NCBI GenBank assembly: GCA_020440605.1
Contig: JAGRNT010000028.1
Span: 1-32,702 of the forward strand
Origin: a bacterium
Lineage (GTDB): Bacteria > 4484-113 > JAFGCY01
DNA: 32,702 bases
Reading direction: 5' to 3'
In this document: positions 7,621 through 15,209 of the stretch, piece after piece
How the letters are laid out: the number at the start of each line of letters is the position of its first letter
Position numbering within the stretch: the first letter of the stretch is position 1
Made by a program: the position numbers and the translations under genes
The notes under the pieces: generated by a model
The model's database searches: none
Told to the model about the DNA's origin: nothing
Seen by the model: only the letters and a program-made list of their open reading frames with translations

Positions 7621-7797
7621 ATGCTGAACCCGATGCGCATCGCACTGCTGGTCTTCGTGGCCCTGGTGCTGCTGTTGCTGGTCAGCGCGATGCCGGGTGA
7701 AACCGCCGCCCAGAAGCGCCAGCGCAACATCTCCTACATGCTGGTCTGCCTGGCCTACGCCGCTCTCGTGCTGCTCTACCTCAAGCTGTTCGACTGA
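7621..7797 (+). CDS. Small two-helix membrane protein, partner of the preceding gene
   Basis: 58 aa. It begins MLNPMRIALLVFVALVLLLL (helix 1, residues 6-24). A polar loop rich in Gln/Lys/Arg follows (GETAAQKRQRNIS), then helix 2 (YMLVCLAYAALVLLYLKLF). It begins one base after the stop of the previous gene and ends six bases before the convergent flavin reductase gene. Translational coupling is likely, as no separate promoter fits. The family is unknown. The 2-helix topology mirrors its neighbour's. Confidence 0.65.
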   Translation: MLNPMRIALLVFVALVLLLLVSAMPGETAAQKRQRNISYMLVCLAYAALVLLYLKLFD

Positions 7798-7803
7798 TCC
7801 GCT

Positions 7804-8313
7804 TCAGCCGTGCACGGCGCCATTGGCCTCCGCCGCCTGCTCACCCTCGATGAAGAAGGTCGCCGGGTCGTAGACCGCCGGGGCATCCGGACGCTGCACC
7901 GCCGCATGCTGCACCAGCCCGAGCACCATCTCATGGTCGCCCAGCGGGTTGATGCCCTCCAGGCGGCAGTCGAGGAAGCTCACGGCCGCCCGCAGGATCG
8001 GGGAACCGCTCTGGCCCGTGACATAGGGCACCTCGCTGAACTTGTCCGCGCCGCTGTGGAAGCCGAACTTCCGTGCCAGCTCCAGGCCATCCTCGCCGAG
8101 GATGTTGATCGCGAAGCGCTTGCCCTTGCGGATCATGTCCAGCGTGCCCCGCTGCGGCGAGAGGAACACCGCGACCAGCGGCGGCTCGAAGGAGACGCGG
8201 CTGATCCACGTGGCCGTACAGCCCGCCGGCTTGCGCCGGTAGGCAGTGGTGACGATCGCCAGGCCGCTGCGCATCGTGTCGAACACTTTCGTCATGTCCG
8301 GTAACTGTGTCAT
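7804..8313 (-). CDS. Flavin reductase-like (FMN-binding split-barrel) protein
   Basis: 169 aa covering the whole flavin-reductase domain family that reduces or binds FMN. Visible signs: FDTMRSGLAIVTT near the start, the central CTATWISRVSFEPPLVAVFLS where the family has its substrate and flavin contacts, then FAINILGEDGLELARKFG, and DCRLEGINPLGDHEMVLGLV near the end. It may serve a monooxygenase or act as an FMN-dependent oxidoreductase; no partner enzyme is adjacent. The ATG is preceded by GGAGG at proper spacing, with TACTTT as a possible -10 about 13 bp further upstream. Confidence 0.88.
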   Translation of the reverse strand: MTQLPDMTKVFDTMRSGLAIVTTAYRRKPAGCTATWISRVSFEPPLVAVFLSPQRGTLDMIRKGKRFAINILGEDGLELARKFGFHSGADKFSEVPYVTGQSGSPILRAAVSFLDCRLEGINPLGDHEMVLGLVQHAAVQRPDAPAVYDPATFFIEGEQAAEANGAVHG

Positions 8314-8566
8314 CAGTCACACCTCCATAAAGTATTTCCCCGCCTGTCCCGGGACCACGTCCCACTTAGTAATACCCGTCATGCGGTGACTGCCGGTACA
8401 GAGACTGATACAGCATAATAGAGGGGCAGGTCGGCGCTTTGGTTTAATTTTGGGCCGCAATTCAGGAAAATATCATTGAATGGCAGGAGCGGGTGGGATG
8501 GCCGCAGGCCGGGGCAGGCCGTGCGGTGCTAAGATAAAGCCGCTGGTAAGCTGCGGCGGACCGCCC
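8314..8566. promoter_or_regulatory. Divergent promoter region between flavin reductase and lpxA
   Basis: About 250 nt without a gene. It contains AT-richer patches (CATAAT near 8416-8421; TTTAATTTTGG near 8442-8452) in an otherwise GC-rich setting. TAAGAT at 8530-8535 is a plausible -10 for lpxA with a leader of about 25 nt. No clear operator or hairpin was found. Confidence 0.4.
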
Positions 8567-9463
8567 ATGAAGATACACAACACAGCAGTGATTGACGAGG
8601 ACGCCGTCCTCGCACCGGACGTGAGCGTCGGCCCCTTCGCGGTGATCGGCCCCGGCGTGAGCATCGGACGCGGCACGGTGATCGACAGCCATGCCGTGGT
8701 GGTCTGCAACACGCGCATCGGCAGCGGCTGCCGGATCCATTCCAATGCCGTGATCGGCGGCGACCCGCAGGACCTCGGCTATGACGGCCAGCCCAGCTAC
8801 GTCGAGATCGGCGACCGCACCTCCGTCCGCGAATTCGTGACCATCAGCCGCGGTTCGCACGGGCGGATGCTGACCTCCGTCGGCAATGACTGCCTGCTGA
8901 TGGCCGGTGTGCACATCGCGCATGACTGCCAGGTCGGCAACAACGTGATCATGAGCAACCTCGCGACGCTGGCTGGGCACATCACCGTCGAGGACCGCGT
9001 GATCATCGGCGGGCTGGCGGCCTTCCACCAGTTCGTGCGCATCGGGCGTATGGCGATGATCGGCGGCACCGCCGGGGTGATGAACGACGTGCCGCCCTTC
9101 TGCATGGTGCAGGGTGCTCCGCCGGCCACGATCCGCGGCCTGAACCTGGTCGGTCTTTCCCGCAATGGCGTGGACAGCCGCAGCCAGCGCGCACTCAAGC
9201 ATGCCTTCCGGCTGCTGTTCAACCGCGGCATGACGCGTGAGGACGCCATCGAGGAGATCCAGCAGAGTGTGGAGCTGACGCCCGAGGTCCGGCACATGAT
9301 CGACTTCGTCAGCAATCCCAGCCGACGGGGGGTCTGCCGCAGCGAGGGCAGCCGCAAGAACCGCCTGAGCGTGGTCGAGGGCGGCGAGGAGCCGCAGCTG
9401 CGCGGGATCCCCGGAGCCCAGCTGCCGGATGAGCCGACCGGCACGGATTCCGGCTCACAGTAG
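8567..9463 (+). CDS. lpxA: Acyl-ACP--UDP-N-acetylglucosamine O-acyltransferase
   Basis: LpxA adds the first acyl chain to UDP-GlcNAc in lipid A synthesis (cytoplasm). 298 aa: hexapeptide-repeat left-handed beta-helix from MKIHNTAVIDEDAVL through DPQDLGYDGQPSYVEIGD and VREFVTISRG. HIAHDCQVGNNV carries the catalytic His. VRIGRMAMIGGTAGVMNDVPPFCMVQG and IRGLNLVGLSRNGV then lead into the helical C-terminal domain. It is about 35 residues longer than typical LpxA, with a Pro/Ser/Gly-rich tail. The start at 8567 is chosen because MKIHNTAVID aligns with family N-termini, although the frame is open to 8480. No lpxD, fabZ or lpxB lies beside it, an unusual context. Confidence 0.95.
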   Translation: MKIHNTAVIDEDAVLAPDVSVGPFAVIGPGVSIGRGTVIDSHAVVVCNTRIGSGCRIHSNAVIGGDPQDLGYDGQPSYVEIGDRTSVREFVTISRGSHGRMLTSVGNDCLLMAGVHIAHDCQVGNNVIMSNLATLAGHITVEDRVIIGGLAAFHQFVRIGRMAMIGGTAGVMNDVPPFCMVQGAPPATIRGLNLVGLSRNGVDSRSQRALKHAFRLLFNRGMTREDAIEEIQQSVELTPEVRHMIDFVSNPSRRGVCRSEGSRKNRLSVVEGGEEPQLRGIPGAQLPDEPTGTDSGSQ

Positions 9464-9538
9464 GCTCCGGCTGAAACCGGACCGGCACGGCACGGCGTCT
9501 GACTGAACGGGACAATCTTTCGGACAGAAGGGACTGAC

Positions 9539-9892
9539 ATGCGACCAAGCTGGGAACGCAAGTACGATCAGCAGGAAACGGAATTCCAGCAGCGCCAGGC
9601 AGTGATCGGCGAAATCGAAAGCCGCAACAACCTCAACGGCGGTGTCAGCCGTCATCTGGGTCTGGGCGATGGCCGGCCAGGTATCGAATGGACGGGGCTG
9701 GAGGTCGAGTATGACAGCGCGATCTCACCACGCTGGGACTTCCCGCCGCTCTTCTACATCGTGGCCGCCGTGCTGGCGGTGATTGCCATTGCCGCGATGT
9801 ACATGAAGGGTGATCCGGCGCTCGTTGGCAACACGGCTGGCCAGCCGCCGCCTGCTGCGGGCCAGCAGCAGACAGCTCCGCCGGGCCCCTGA
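9539..9892 (+). CDS. Small single-pass membrane protein, unknown
   Basis: 117 aa. Residues 1-70 are polar and charged (Gln/Glu-rich start, ERKYDQQETEFQQRQ). One transmembrane helix follows at about residues 72-90 (LFYIVAAVLAVIAIAAMYM), then a Pro/Gln-rich tail (GQPPPAAGQQQTAPPGP). No family recognised. It lies 75 nt after lpxA with its own upstream AAGGGAC element, and it converges on the minus-strand small gene across a double hairpin. Confidence 0.65.
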   Translation: MRPSWERKYDQQETEFQQRQAVIGEIESRNNLNGGVSRHLGLGDGRPGIEWTGLEVEYDSAISPRWDFPPLFYIVAAVLAVIAIAAMYMKGDPALVGNTAGQPPPAAGQQQTAPPGP

Positions 9893-9898
9893 AACCAA

Positions 9899-9937
9899 CT
9901 GCCCGGCAGACCGCCGGGCAGGGACCGCCTCGCGGTC
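9899..9937. terminator. Double hairpin between convergent small genes
   Basis: Stem 1 is CTGCCCGGC (9899-9907) with GCCGGGCAG (9913-9921). Stem 2 is GACCGC (9923-9928) with GCGGTC (9932-9937). It lies between the ends of a plus-strand and a minus-strand gene, so a bidirectional terminator role is likely. No U-run is seen on either strand. Confidence 0.5.
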
Positions 9938-9962
9938 AGGGTGGTGGAGGGATGTTGCCTTG

Positions 9963-10175
9963 TCAGTGGTGCAGGAACTGCCCGCGCCGCTCCTCCGGCC
10001 AGTTGCGGCTGAAGCGTCTGCGGGCATGGCGGTTGCGGGCTGCCACCAGGTCGCGGTTGTCAGGCAGGTTGCGCTGCGGCATGTCGGAGAGCGCGAGGCG
10101 GCTGCCGACCGGTCCGAGGACCGCCAGGCCGCCGAGGACGAGAATGATTGCCAGAATCGTGCCTTCGATGCCCAT
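9963..10175 (-). CDS. Small single-pass membrane protein, unknown
   Basis: 70 aa: N-terminal helix MGIEGTILAIILVLGGLAVL, then a strongly basic tail with many Arg and His (ARNRHARRRFSRNWPEERR). The start at 10175 is preceded by GGGAG at 8-9 nt. The frame is open further upstream, but without a helix or ribosome site. A positive tail behind a short helix suggests a cytoplasmic tail. Family unknown. Confidence 0.55.
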   Translation of the reverse strand: MGIEGTILAIILVLGGLAVLGPVGSRLALSDMPQRNLPDNRDLVAARNRHARRRFSRNWPEERRGQFLHH

Positions 10176-10360
10176 TGCGCTGCTCCCTGCTGGATTGCAG
10201 GCAGTGACTGTGCGTCCGGCCTGCATCGAGACTCTAACGGCCCGGTTTGGACCCTGCGTGAAGTCCCGGCGGTTTCAGCGCGATTAATGTTTGTGACTGC
10301 TGTCAGAATGATTACCGGTACCGCTGGACGAGACACCGGCAGTGCACAGGGAGGAATCAA

Positions 10361-10534
10361 TTGGACCAGAACATCATGATCCTGATCATCGTGGCCGTGG
10401 CCTTCAGCTTCGTCACGCTGGCAATCCTGCTGATGAAGCTTCCCAAACGCATCCTGCTGGTCTGGAGCGTCTTCGAGGGCCTGATCTTCTTCCTGCTGAT
10501 CCTCTGGATGTACATCCTGCCGGGACAGGGCTGA
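10361..10534 (+). CDS. Small two-helix membrane protein (TTG start)
   Basis: 57 aa, begins with TTG: MDQNIMILIIVAVAFSFVTL forms helix 1, LMKLPKR is the basic loop, and ILLVWSVFEGLIFFLLILWM is helix 2. The TTG is chosen because GGAGGA stands five bases before it; the first ATG lies inside helix 1. A longer frame in another phase covers the same bases but has no ribosome site and reads like a shadow. First of two small membrane genes before the metal-transport operon. Function unknown. Confidence 0.6.
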   Translation: MDQNIMILIIVAVAFSFVTLAILLMKLPKRILLVWSVFEGLIFFLLILWMYILPGQG

Positions 10535-10560
10535 CGGTCAAGTGACCGGGTGAGGGAGAC

Positions 10561-10746
10561 ATGCTGGAATTTCTGTTTACTCTGCTCCTGCTCTGCAGCG
10601 GACTGGCAACTCTGGCCTGGGTTGGCTATGAACTGATTTCGCTGTTCAATCCGCGCATGGAACGCCCCGCCCGCTACCTGAAGCTGGCATCACAATTGCT
10701 CGCCCTGATCGTCGTCCTCTGGATTTGGCGGGGATTCGGACACTGA
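10561..10746 (+). CDS. Small two-helix membrane protein
   Basis: 61 aa: helix 1 about residues 3-28 (EFLFTLLLLCSGLATLAWVG), a loop with FNPRMERPARY, and helix 2 about residues 41-58 (LASQLLALIVVLWIW). GGGAG stands just before the ATG. It lies 26 nt after the previous small gene and probably shares its transcript. Its stop lies only 19 bp before the first operator palindrome of the next operon. Confidence 0.6.
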   Translation: MLEFLFTLLLLCSGLATLAWVGYELISLFNPRMERPARYLKLASQLLALIVVLWIWRGFGH

Positions 10747-10762
10747 AATCCCACGGATCTGT

Positions 10763-10797
10763 TACAATTACCTTAAGGTAATTACCCCGAGGTAATT
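10763..10797 (+). promoter_or_regulatory. Double operator and -10 box of the metal-uptake operon
   Basis: AATTACCTTAAGGTAATT (10766-10783) is a perfect 18-bp palindrome. A second copy, AATTACC-N4-GGTAATT (10780-10797), overlaps it by four bases and keeps both arms with centre CCGA. The -10 TACAAT (10763-10768) runs into the first palindrome, so a bound repressor would block initiation. The layout fits autorepression by the DtxR-family regulator encoded immediately downstream (ATG at 10801). Confidence 0.85.
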
Positions 10798-10800
10798 GAT

Positions 10801-11307
10801 ATGGACAGTGTTTCAGAAACGCCGGAGCTGAGTGCCGCGCAGCAGGACTACCTTGAGGCGGTCTATGCCCTCGAGCTGGAGGATGCCGCCGGTGAGGGCG
10901 TACGTGTCACGGACATCGCCGCCAAACTCGCAACCAAGCTGCCGACGGTGACCCGCACCCTGTCGCGCCTGCGTAGCATGGGGCTGGTGATCCAGGAGGA
11001 GCGCGGCCCGGTATTCCTCAGCGAGCTGGGCCGGCATCTCTCCCAGCAGCTGGCCCACCGCCATGATGATGTCGTCTTCCTGCTGACTGAGGTCCTCGGT
11101 GTACCGCAGGAGACTGCACTCTCCGAGGCCTGCGTGATGGAGCACGGGCTGAGTGGTGAAACGAGTGAGCGCCTGCACCACTGGCTGGAGGCCTGGCAGC
11201 AGCTGGAGCCGGAGCTGCGTCAGCGGCTGCGCGAGGCCGCCGCTGCGGAAAGCACGGGTGCCTTCACCCTGCTCGGTGATGCCAGCGGATCCGGTGACCG
11301 GGCATGA
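10801..11307 (+). CDS. troR: DtxR/MntR-family metal-dependent transcriptional regulator
   Basis: 168 aa. Winged-helix DNA-binding domain at about residues 10-75: LSAAQQDYLEAVYALE, then VRVTDIAAKLATKLPTVTRTLSRLRSMGLV with the recognition helix, and a wing. A dimerisation/metal domain follows (LSQQLAHRHDDVVFLLTEVLG, then EACVMEHGLSGETSERLH). It contains the usual C/E-H metal-ligand pattern (EACVMEH; HRHDD). It has no SH3-like third domain, as in MntR/TroR-type members. In this family metal-loaded protein represses uptake genes. It heads the operon it most likely controls, and its stop overlaps the next start (ATGA). The symbol is given by analogy with the Treponema tro locus; Mn versus Zn or Fe is not decided. 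Confidence 0.9.
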   Translation: MDSVSETPELSAAQQDYLEAVYALELEDAAGEGVRVTDIAAKLATKLPTVTRTLSRLRSMGLVIQEERGPVFLSELGRHLSQQLAHRHDDVVFLLTEVLGVPQETALSEACVMEHGLSGETSERLHHWLEAWQQLEPELRQRLREAAAAESTGAFTLLGDASGSGDRA

Positions 11308-12317
11308 GCAGCCTGCTCAGATCCCTCCCCCTGCTGGCGCTGCTGCTGCTGGCCCTCTCCTGCGTGGATGCCGGCGGGGATTCCGGTAGGGACACGGCGC
11401 ATGCCGCAATTGTTGACAACGAGCCGGCTGCCGCTGGAGGAACTCCGATGAACGTAGTGTGTACCACCGCCATGATCGCAGAGATGGCCAGTGCCATCGG
11501 CGGGGAGCATGTCAATGTTCAGCTGATCATCCCGGCGGGCAGCGATTCGCATGCGTTTGTTGCCAGTGCTGCCGACCGGCAGGCCATGGCAGCGGCAACG
11601 CTCGTGTTTGCCAACGGACTGGGGCTGGAAGCCGGACTTGCTCCCGAGCTGGAACAGGCCCGCCAGAGCGGCAGGCTGGTGGAGCTCACGCGTGACATTG
11701 ACAACGACCGCCTGCTGACGAGCAGCGCCTACGGAGGGCAGCCTGATCCGCATGTCTGGCTGAATGTCGAACTGTGGCGCAAGGCGGCTGACACGCTGCG
11801 CAATGCACTGCTGGAGCAGGAGCCGGCCCTGGATGGCTACTTCGCCACGCGTTATGCCGACTACTACATGGACCTGATGCAGCTGGACACACGCCTGCTG
11901 GACCTCGGCAGCAGCCTGACGGACAGCCAGCGCGTGCTCGTCACGAACCTGCATGGCAGCAACTACCTGGCCAGCACCCAGCGCTTCGAACTGATGGCGC
12001 TGACAACGGGCGATATAGCGGAGCTGGACAAGCCCCAGAAGCTCGAGGGCCTCGCGGACTACCTCGTCGAGCGCAAGGTCCCGTCGGTGTTCCTTGATGG
12101 GAATGTCCCCGCTGAGCGGATCGCCGCCCTGCAGGACGCCTGCCGGAAGCGCGGGCTGAAACTTGCCAACACCACCGGCCTGAACCTCGATGGACCGCCC
12201 GATGCACAGACTACATTCCACGAAAGCCTGCTGACGGACATGCGCAGCATCGTGACCGCGCTGGGTGCCGACCTGACGCTGCTTGACAAGGTCTGGCAGG
12301 AGGAGGATGCACAATGA
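11304..12317 (+). CDS. Divergent ZnuA/TroA-like metal-binding lipoprotein
   Basis: 337 aa, cluster-9 solute-binding protein of an ABC metal importer, anchored by a lipobox (LALSC, Cys about residue 20). The fold signature VVCTTAMIAEMASAIGGEHV opens the mature domain. Ligands compared with TroA: His in SDSHAF and His in PDPHVW are kept, and the Asp in LNLDG is kept. The third His, normally in TAHDAF, is displaced by one position (TNLHGSNYL). It is a tandem paralogue of the next gene but clearly diverged. Altered affinity or specificity, or a chaperone-like role, is possible. Start by ATGA overlap with the regulator gene. Confidence 0.88.
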   Translation: MSSLLRSLPLLALLLLALSCVDAGGDSGRDTAHAAIVDNEPAAAGGTPMNVVCTTAMIAEMASAIGGEHVNVQLIIPAGSDSHAFVASAADRQAMAAATLVFANGLGLEAGLAPELEQARQSGRLVELTRDIDNDRLLTSSAYGGQPDPHVWLNVELWRKAADTLRNALLEQEPALDGYFATRYADYYMDLMQLDTRLLDLGSSLTDSQRVLVTNLHGSNYLASTQRFELMALTTGDIAELDKPQKLEGLADYLVERKVPSVFLDGNVPAERIAALQDACRKRGLKLANTTGLNLDGPPDAQTTFHESLLTDMRSIVTALGADLTLLDKVWQEEDAQ

Positions 12318-13330
12318 ACAACAACCGGACAATCACGGCCCTGCTGGCAACCCTGCTGGGAGCAATGGTGCTGCTGGCCGCATCCTGCCGCGAGGATTCT
12401 CCTGAGTCCGGCGCGGATGGGACGGTCGGCAGGACCTCTGACAACGCAGAACCGATCAACGTGGTCTGCACCACGGGGATGATCGCTGACATCGTGGAGC
12501 AGATCGGCGGTGAGCATCTTGATGTCCACTGCATGATGGGCCCCGGCGTGGACCCGCATCTCTACCAGGCCACCACCGGTGACGTGCAGGCTCTCGCGGA
12601 TGCCGACATCGTGTTCTACAACGGCCTGCACCTTGAGGCCAAGCTCGGCGAGCTGCTGGAGAAGCTCGGGCAGCAGCGGCCGGTGATCGCTGTGACTGAC
12701 GACATCCCGGAGGAGCGGCTGCTCAGCCCCGCGCAGTTCGAGGGCCTGCATGACCCGCATGTCTGGATGGACGTGGTGCTGTGGCGGACAGCGACCGCCA
12801 CCGTAGCATCTGCCCTGTCGGACCTGGCACCGCAGTATGCTGACACCTTCGAGGGAAATGCCGCCAACTTCAGCTACGAACTGATCCTGCTGCATGAGGG
12901 GATCAGGAATGATACTGGCAGCATTCCGGAGGAAAAGCGTGTGCTGATCACCGCGCATGATGCCTTCAACTACTTCGGCAAGGCCTACGGCTTCGAAGTC
13001 CGCGGTCTGCAGGGCATCAGCACCCAGGCCGAGGCCGGTACTGCGGATGTCAGGGAACTGGCGGAGTTCATCGTTGCCAGGCAGATCCCGGCGATCTTCG
13101 TGGAAAGCAGCGTGCCGCAGCGCAACATTGAAGCTGTGCAGGCCGCCTGCGCCAGCCGCGGCTTCGAGGTTGCCATTGGCGGTGAGCTATTCAGTGATGC
13201 GATGGGCACTGCCGGTACACCTGAGGGAACCTACGTCGGCATGATCCGCCACAACGTTGCCACCATCGTGACCGCGATGGGCGGGGAAATCACGATTCCC
13301 CAGACTGAAGCGGAATGGGTGAGGGAGTGA
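12314..13330 (+). CDS. troA: TroA-like manganese/zinc-binding lipoprotein
   Basis: 338 aa, extracytoplasmic binding protein feeding the ABC importer encoded next. Lipobox LAASC (Cys about residue 26), then [19 protein letters not shown]. All four TroA-type ligands are present: His in [10 protein letters not shown], His in HDPHVWMD, His in [18 protein letters not shown], and Asp in [18 protein letters not shown]. The resemblance to treponemal TroA is strong through the whole C-terminal half. AGGAGG precedes the start, and the ATGA overlap with the upstream paralogue couples translation. Confidence 0.93.
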   Translation: MNNNRTITALLATLLGAMVLLAASCREDSPESGADGTVGRTSDNAEPINVVCTTGMIADIVEQIGGEHLDVHCMMGPGVDPHLYQATTGDVQALADADIVFYNGLHLEAKLGELLEKLGQQRPVIAVTDDIPEERLLSPAQFEGLHDPHVWMDVVLWRTATATVASALSDLAPQYADTFEGNAANFSYELILLHEGIRNDTGSIPEEKRVLITAHDAFNYFGKAYGFEVRGLQGISTQAEAGTADVRELAEFIVARQIPAIFVESSVPQRNIEAVQAACASRGFEVAIGGELFSDAMGTAGTPEGTYVGMIRHNVATIVTAMGGEITIPQTEAEWVRE

Positions 13331-14088
13331 TGGGCGATCCACCGGTGCCGGCGATCCGTGTGGAGGACATCACCGTGGCCTACCGGGAGAACCCGGTGCT
13401 CTGGGATGTTGATCTGGAGGTCCCGCCTGGGGTGCTGATGGCAATCGTCGGCCCCAACGGCGCGGGCAAGACCACCCTGCTGAAGTCCATCCTCGGGCTC
13501 GTCCGGCCGGCCGCCGGGCGCGTGTTCATCAAGGGTGAACCGCTCTCCCGCCAGCGCCGACTGATCGGCTACGTACCGCAGCGCTCCAGCGTGGACTGGG
13601 ACTTCCCCACCACCGCACTGGACGTCGTGATGATGGGCCGTTACAGCGAACTGGGCTGGTTCCGCCGTCCCGGCAGGCGCGAACGCGAACTGGCAATGCA
13701 GGCCCTGGAGCGCGTCGGGATGACGGACTTTGCCAACCGCCAGATCAGCCAGCTCTCAGGCGGGCAGCAGCAGCGGGTCTTCCTCGCGCGTGCACTGGTG
13801 CAGGACAGTGAGATCTACTTCCTCGACGAACCCTTCGCCGGCGTGGACGTGACGACGGAGAAGGCCATCGTCGCCATCCTGAAGGAGCTGCGCGATCGCG
13901 GCCGCACCCTGCTCGTGGTGCACCATGACCTGTCAACGCTCGCCGAGTACTTCGACTGGGTGCTGCTGCTCAACGTGCGCGCCATCGCCGCCGGTCCGGT
14001 GGCAACGACGGCGACGCCGGAGCTGCTGGCCATGACCTACGGCGGACGCTCGGCCTACCTGATGAATCAGGGAGGAGCTGAGCACTGA
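13330..14088 (+). CDS. troB: Metal ABC transporter ATPase
   Basis: 252 aa. Walker [10 protein letters not shown] (residues 41-49), Q-loop [14 protein letters not shown], signature LSGGQQQR (142-149), Walker B IYFLDEP (162-168), and H-loop VVHHDL. The [18 protein letters not shown] stretch is typical of manganese/zinc ABC ATPases. It energises the two permeases that follow. The start at 13330 (TGATG overlap, with GAGGGAG upstream) is preferred over an in-frame ATG five codons earlier, which lies inside the preceding gene. Confidence 0.95.
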   Translation: MGDPPVPAIRVEDITVAYRENPVLWDVDLEVPPGVLMAIVGPNGAGKTTLLKSILGLVRPAAGRVFIKGEPLSRQRRLIGYVPQRSSVDWDFPTTALDVVMMGRYSELGWFRRPGRRERELAMQALERVGMTDFANRQISQLSGGQQQRVFLARALVQDSEIYFLDEPFAGVDVTTEKAIVAILKELRDRGRTLLVVHHDLSTLAEYFDWVLLLNVRAIAAGPVATTATPELLAMTYGGRSAYLMNQGGAEH

Positions 14089-15209
14089 TGGATGCCCTCG
14101 GCTCGCTGCTCTCCGATTTTACCGTACGCACGGTGATGCTGGGCTGCGCGCTGCTGGGTTTCACCGCCGGAGCGCTAGGGGTCTTCGCCCTGCTCAGGCG
14201 TCAGAGCCTGCTGGGCGACGCGATCAGCCATGCCGCACTGCCAGGCGTTGCCATCGCTTTCCTGCTGAGCGGCTCGCGGGATCCGCTGGTGCTCGTGCTC
14301 GGAGCGCTGGCCAGCGGCTGGCTCGGGACCCTGCTCGTGAGCGCGATCACCCGCAGCACGCGCCTGCGCGAGGACAGTGCGCTCGGGATCGTGCTCTCCG
14401 TGTTCTTCGGGATCGGGCTCGTGATCCTCGTGATCGTCAACCGCCTGCCCACCGCCGGCAAGGCGGGACTGTCAACCTTCCTGTTCGGCAATGCCTCCAC
14501 GATGCTCACACGTGACGTCTGGACGATCTGCCTGCTCGGGCTGGCCTGCCTCTGCTGCCTGGCCCTGTTCTGGAAGGAATTCAAGCTGATCAGCTTCGAC
14601 CCGCAGTTCGCGGCCAGCACCGGCCTGCCGGAGCGCATGCTGGACACCACCCTGACAACGCTGATCGTGCTCGCGATCGTGATCGGCCTGCAGGCCGTCG
14701 GCGTGGTGCTGATGAGCGCACTCGTGGTGGCCCCCGCCGCCGCGGCCCGGCAGTTCTCCGACAAGCTGCTGAACGTCGTGCTGCTCGGCGGGCTGTTCGG
14801 GGCCTTGAGCGGCATCGGTGGCGCGATGCTCAGCGCCAGCGTGGAAAAGCTGCCGACGGGGCCCGTGATCGTGGTGCTCGCCAGCGTGCTGACCCTGCTC
14901 GCGATCCTGCTGGCTCCGCACCGCGGCCTGCTGCCGGACTGGCTCAGGCATTTAGCCAGCCGCCGCCGGATTGAGACCCGGCGCATCCTGCAGGCGCTCT
15001 ACCGCCTGGTGGAGTCCGACCCGGACCCCTTCCGCCCGCATGACCCCAATGCCCTGCAGGCCGTCGGCCTGAAGGCGGCACGCTCCACGCTGGCCGTGAT
15101 GGTTGATCTCGGCTGGGTGGAATACTCCGGTGAGCGCGGCTGGGTGCGGCTCACCGCCGAGGGCTGGGAGGAGGCGCGGCGCAGCATCGGCGGGGAGTTG
15201 CCGGCATGA
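14088..15209 (+). CDS. troC: Metal ABC transporter permease with C-terminal winged-helix-like domain
   Basis: 373 aa. Residues 1-285 are an ABC-3 family permease with 8-9 membrane helices: LLGDAISHAALPGVAIAFLL near the start, LREDSALGIVLSVFFGIGLV, and LQAVGVVLMSALVVAPAAAA. An extra cytoplasmic domain follows, about 85 residues from RRRIETRRILQALYRLVE to GWVRLTAEGWEEARRS. It has helix-turn-helix plus wing character like the DNA-binding part of DtxR. Plain permeases of this family end near 280-300 residues. Overlap TGATG with the ATPase gene. Confidence 0.9.
   Translation: MDALGSLLSDFTVRTVMLGCALLGFTAGALGVFALLRRQSLLGDAISHAALPGVAIAFLLSGSRDPLVLVLGALASGWLGTLLVSAITRSTRLREDSALGIVLSVFFGIGLVILVIVNRLPTAGKAGLSTFLFGNASTMLTRDVWTICLLGLACLCCLALFWKEFKLISFDPQFAASTGLPERMLDTTLTTLIVLAIVIGLQAVGVVLMSALVVAPAAAARQFSDKLLNVVLLGGLFGALSGIGGAMLSASVEKLPTGPVIVVLASVLTLLAILLAPHRGLLPDWLRHLASRRRIETRRILQALYRLVESDPDPFRPHDPNALQAVGLKAARSTLAVMVDLGWVEYSGERGWVRLTAEGWEEARRSIGGELPA

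Noticed and set aside
8480..8566. Upstream extension of lpxA
   Set aside because: Family N-termini align with the Met at 8567, and a probable -10 lies within the extension.
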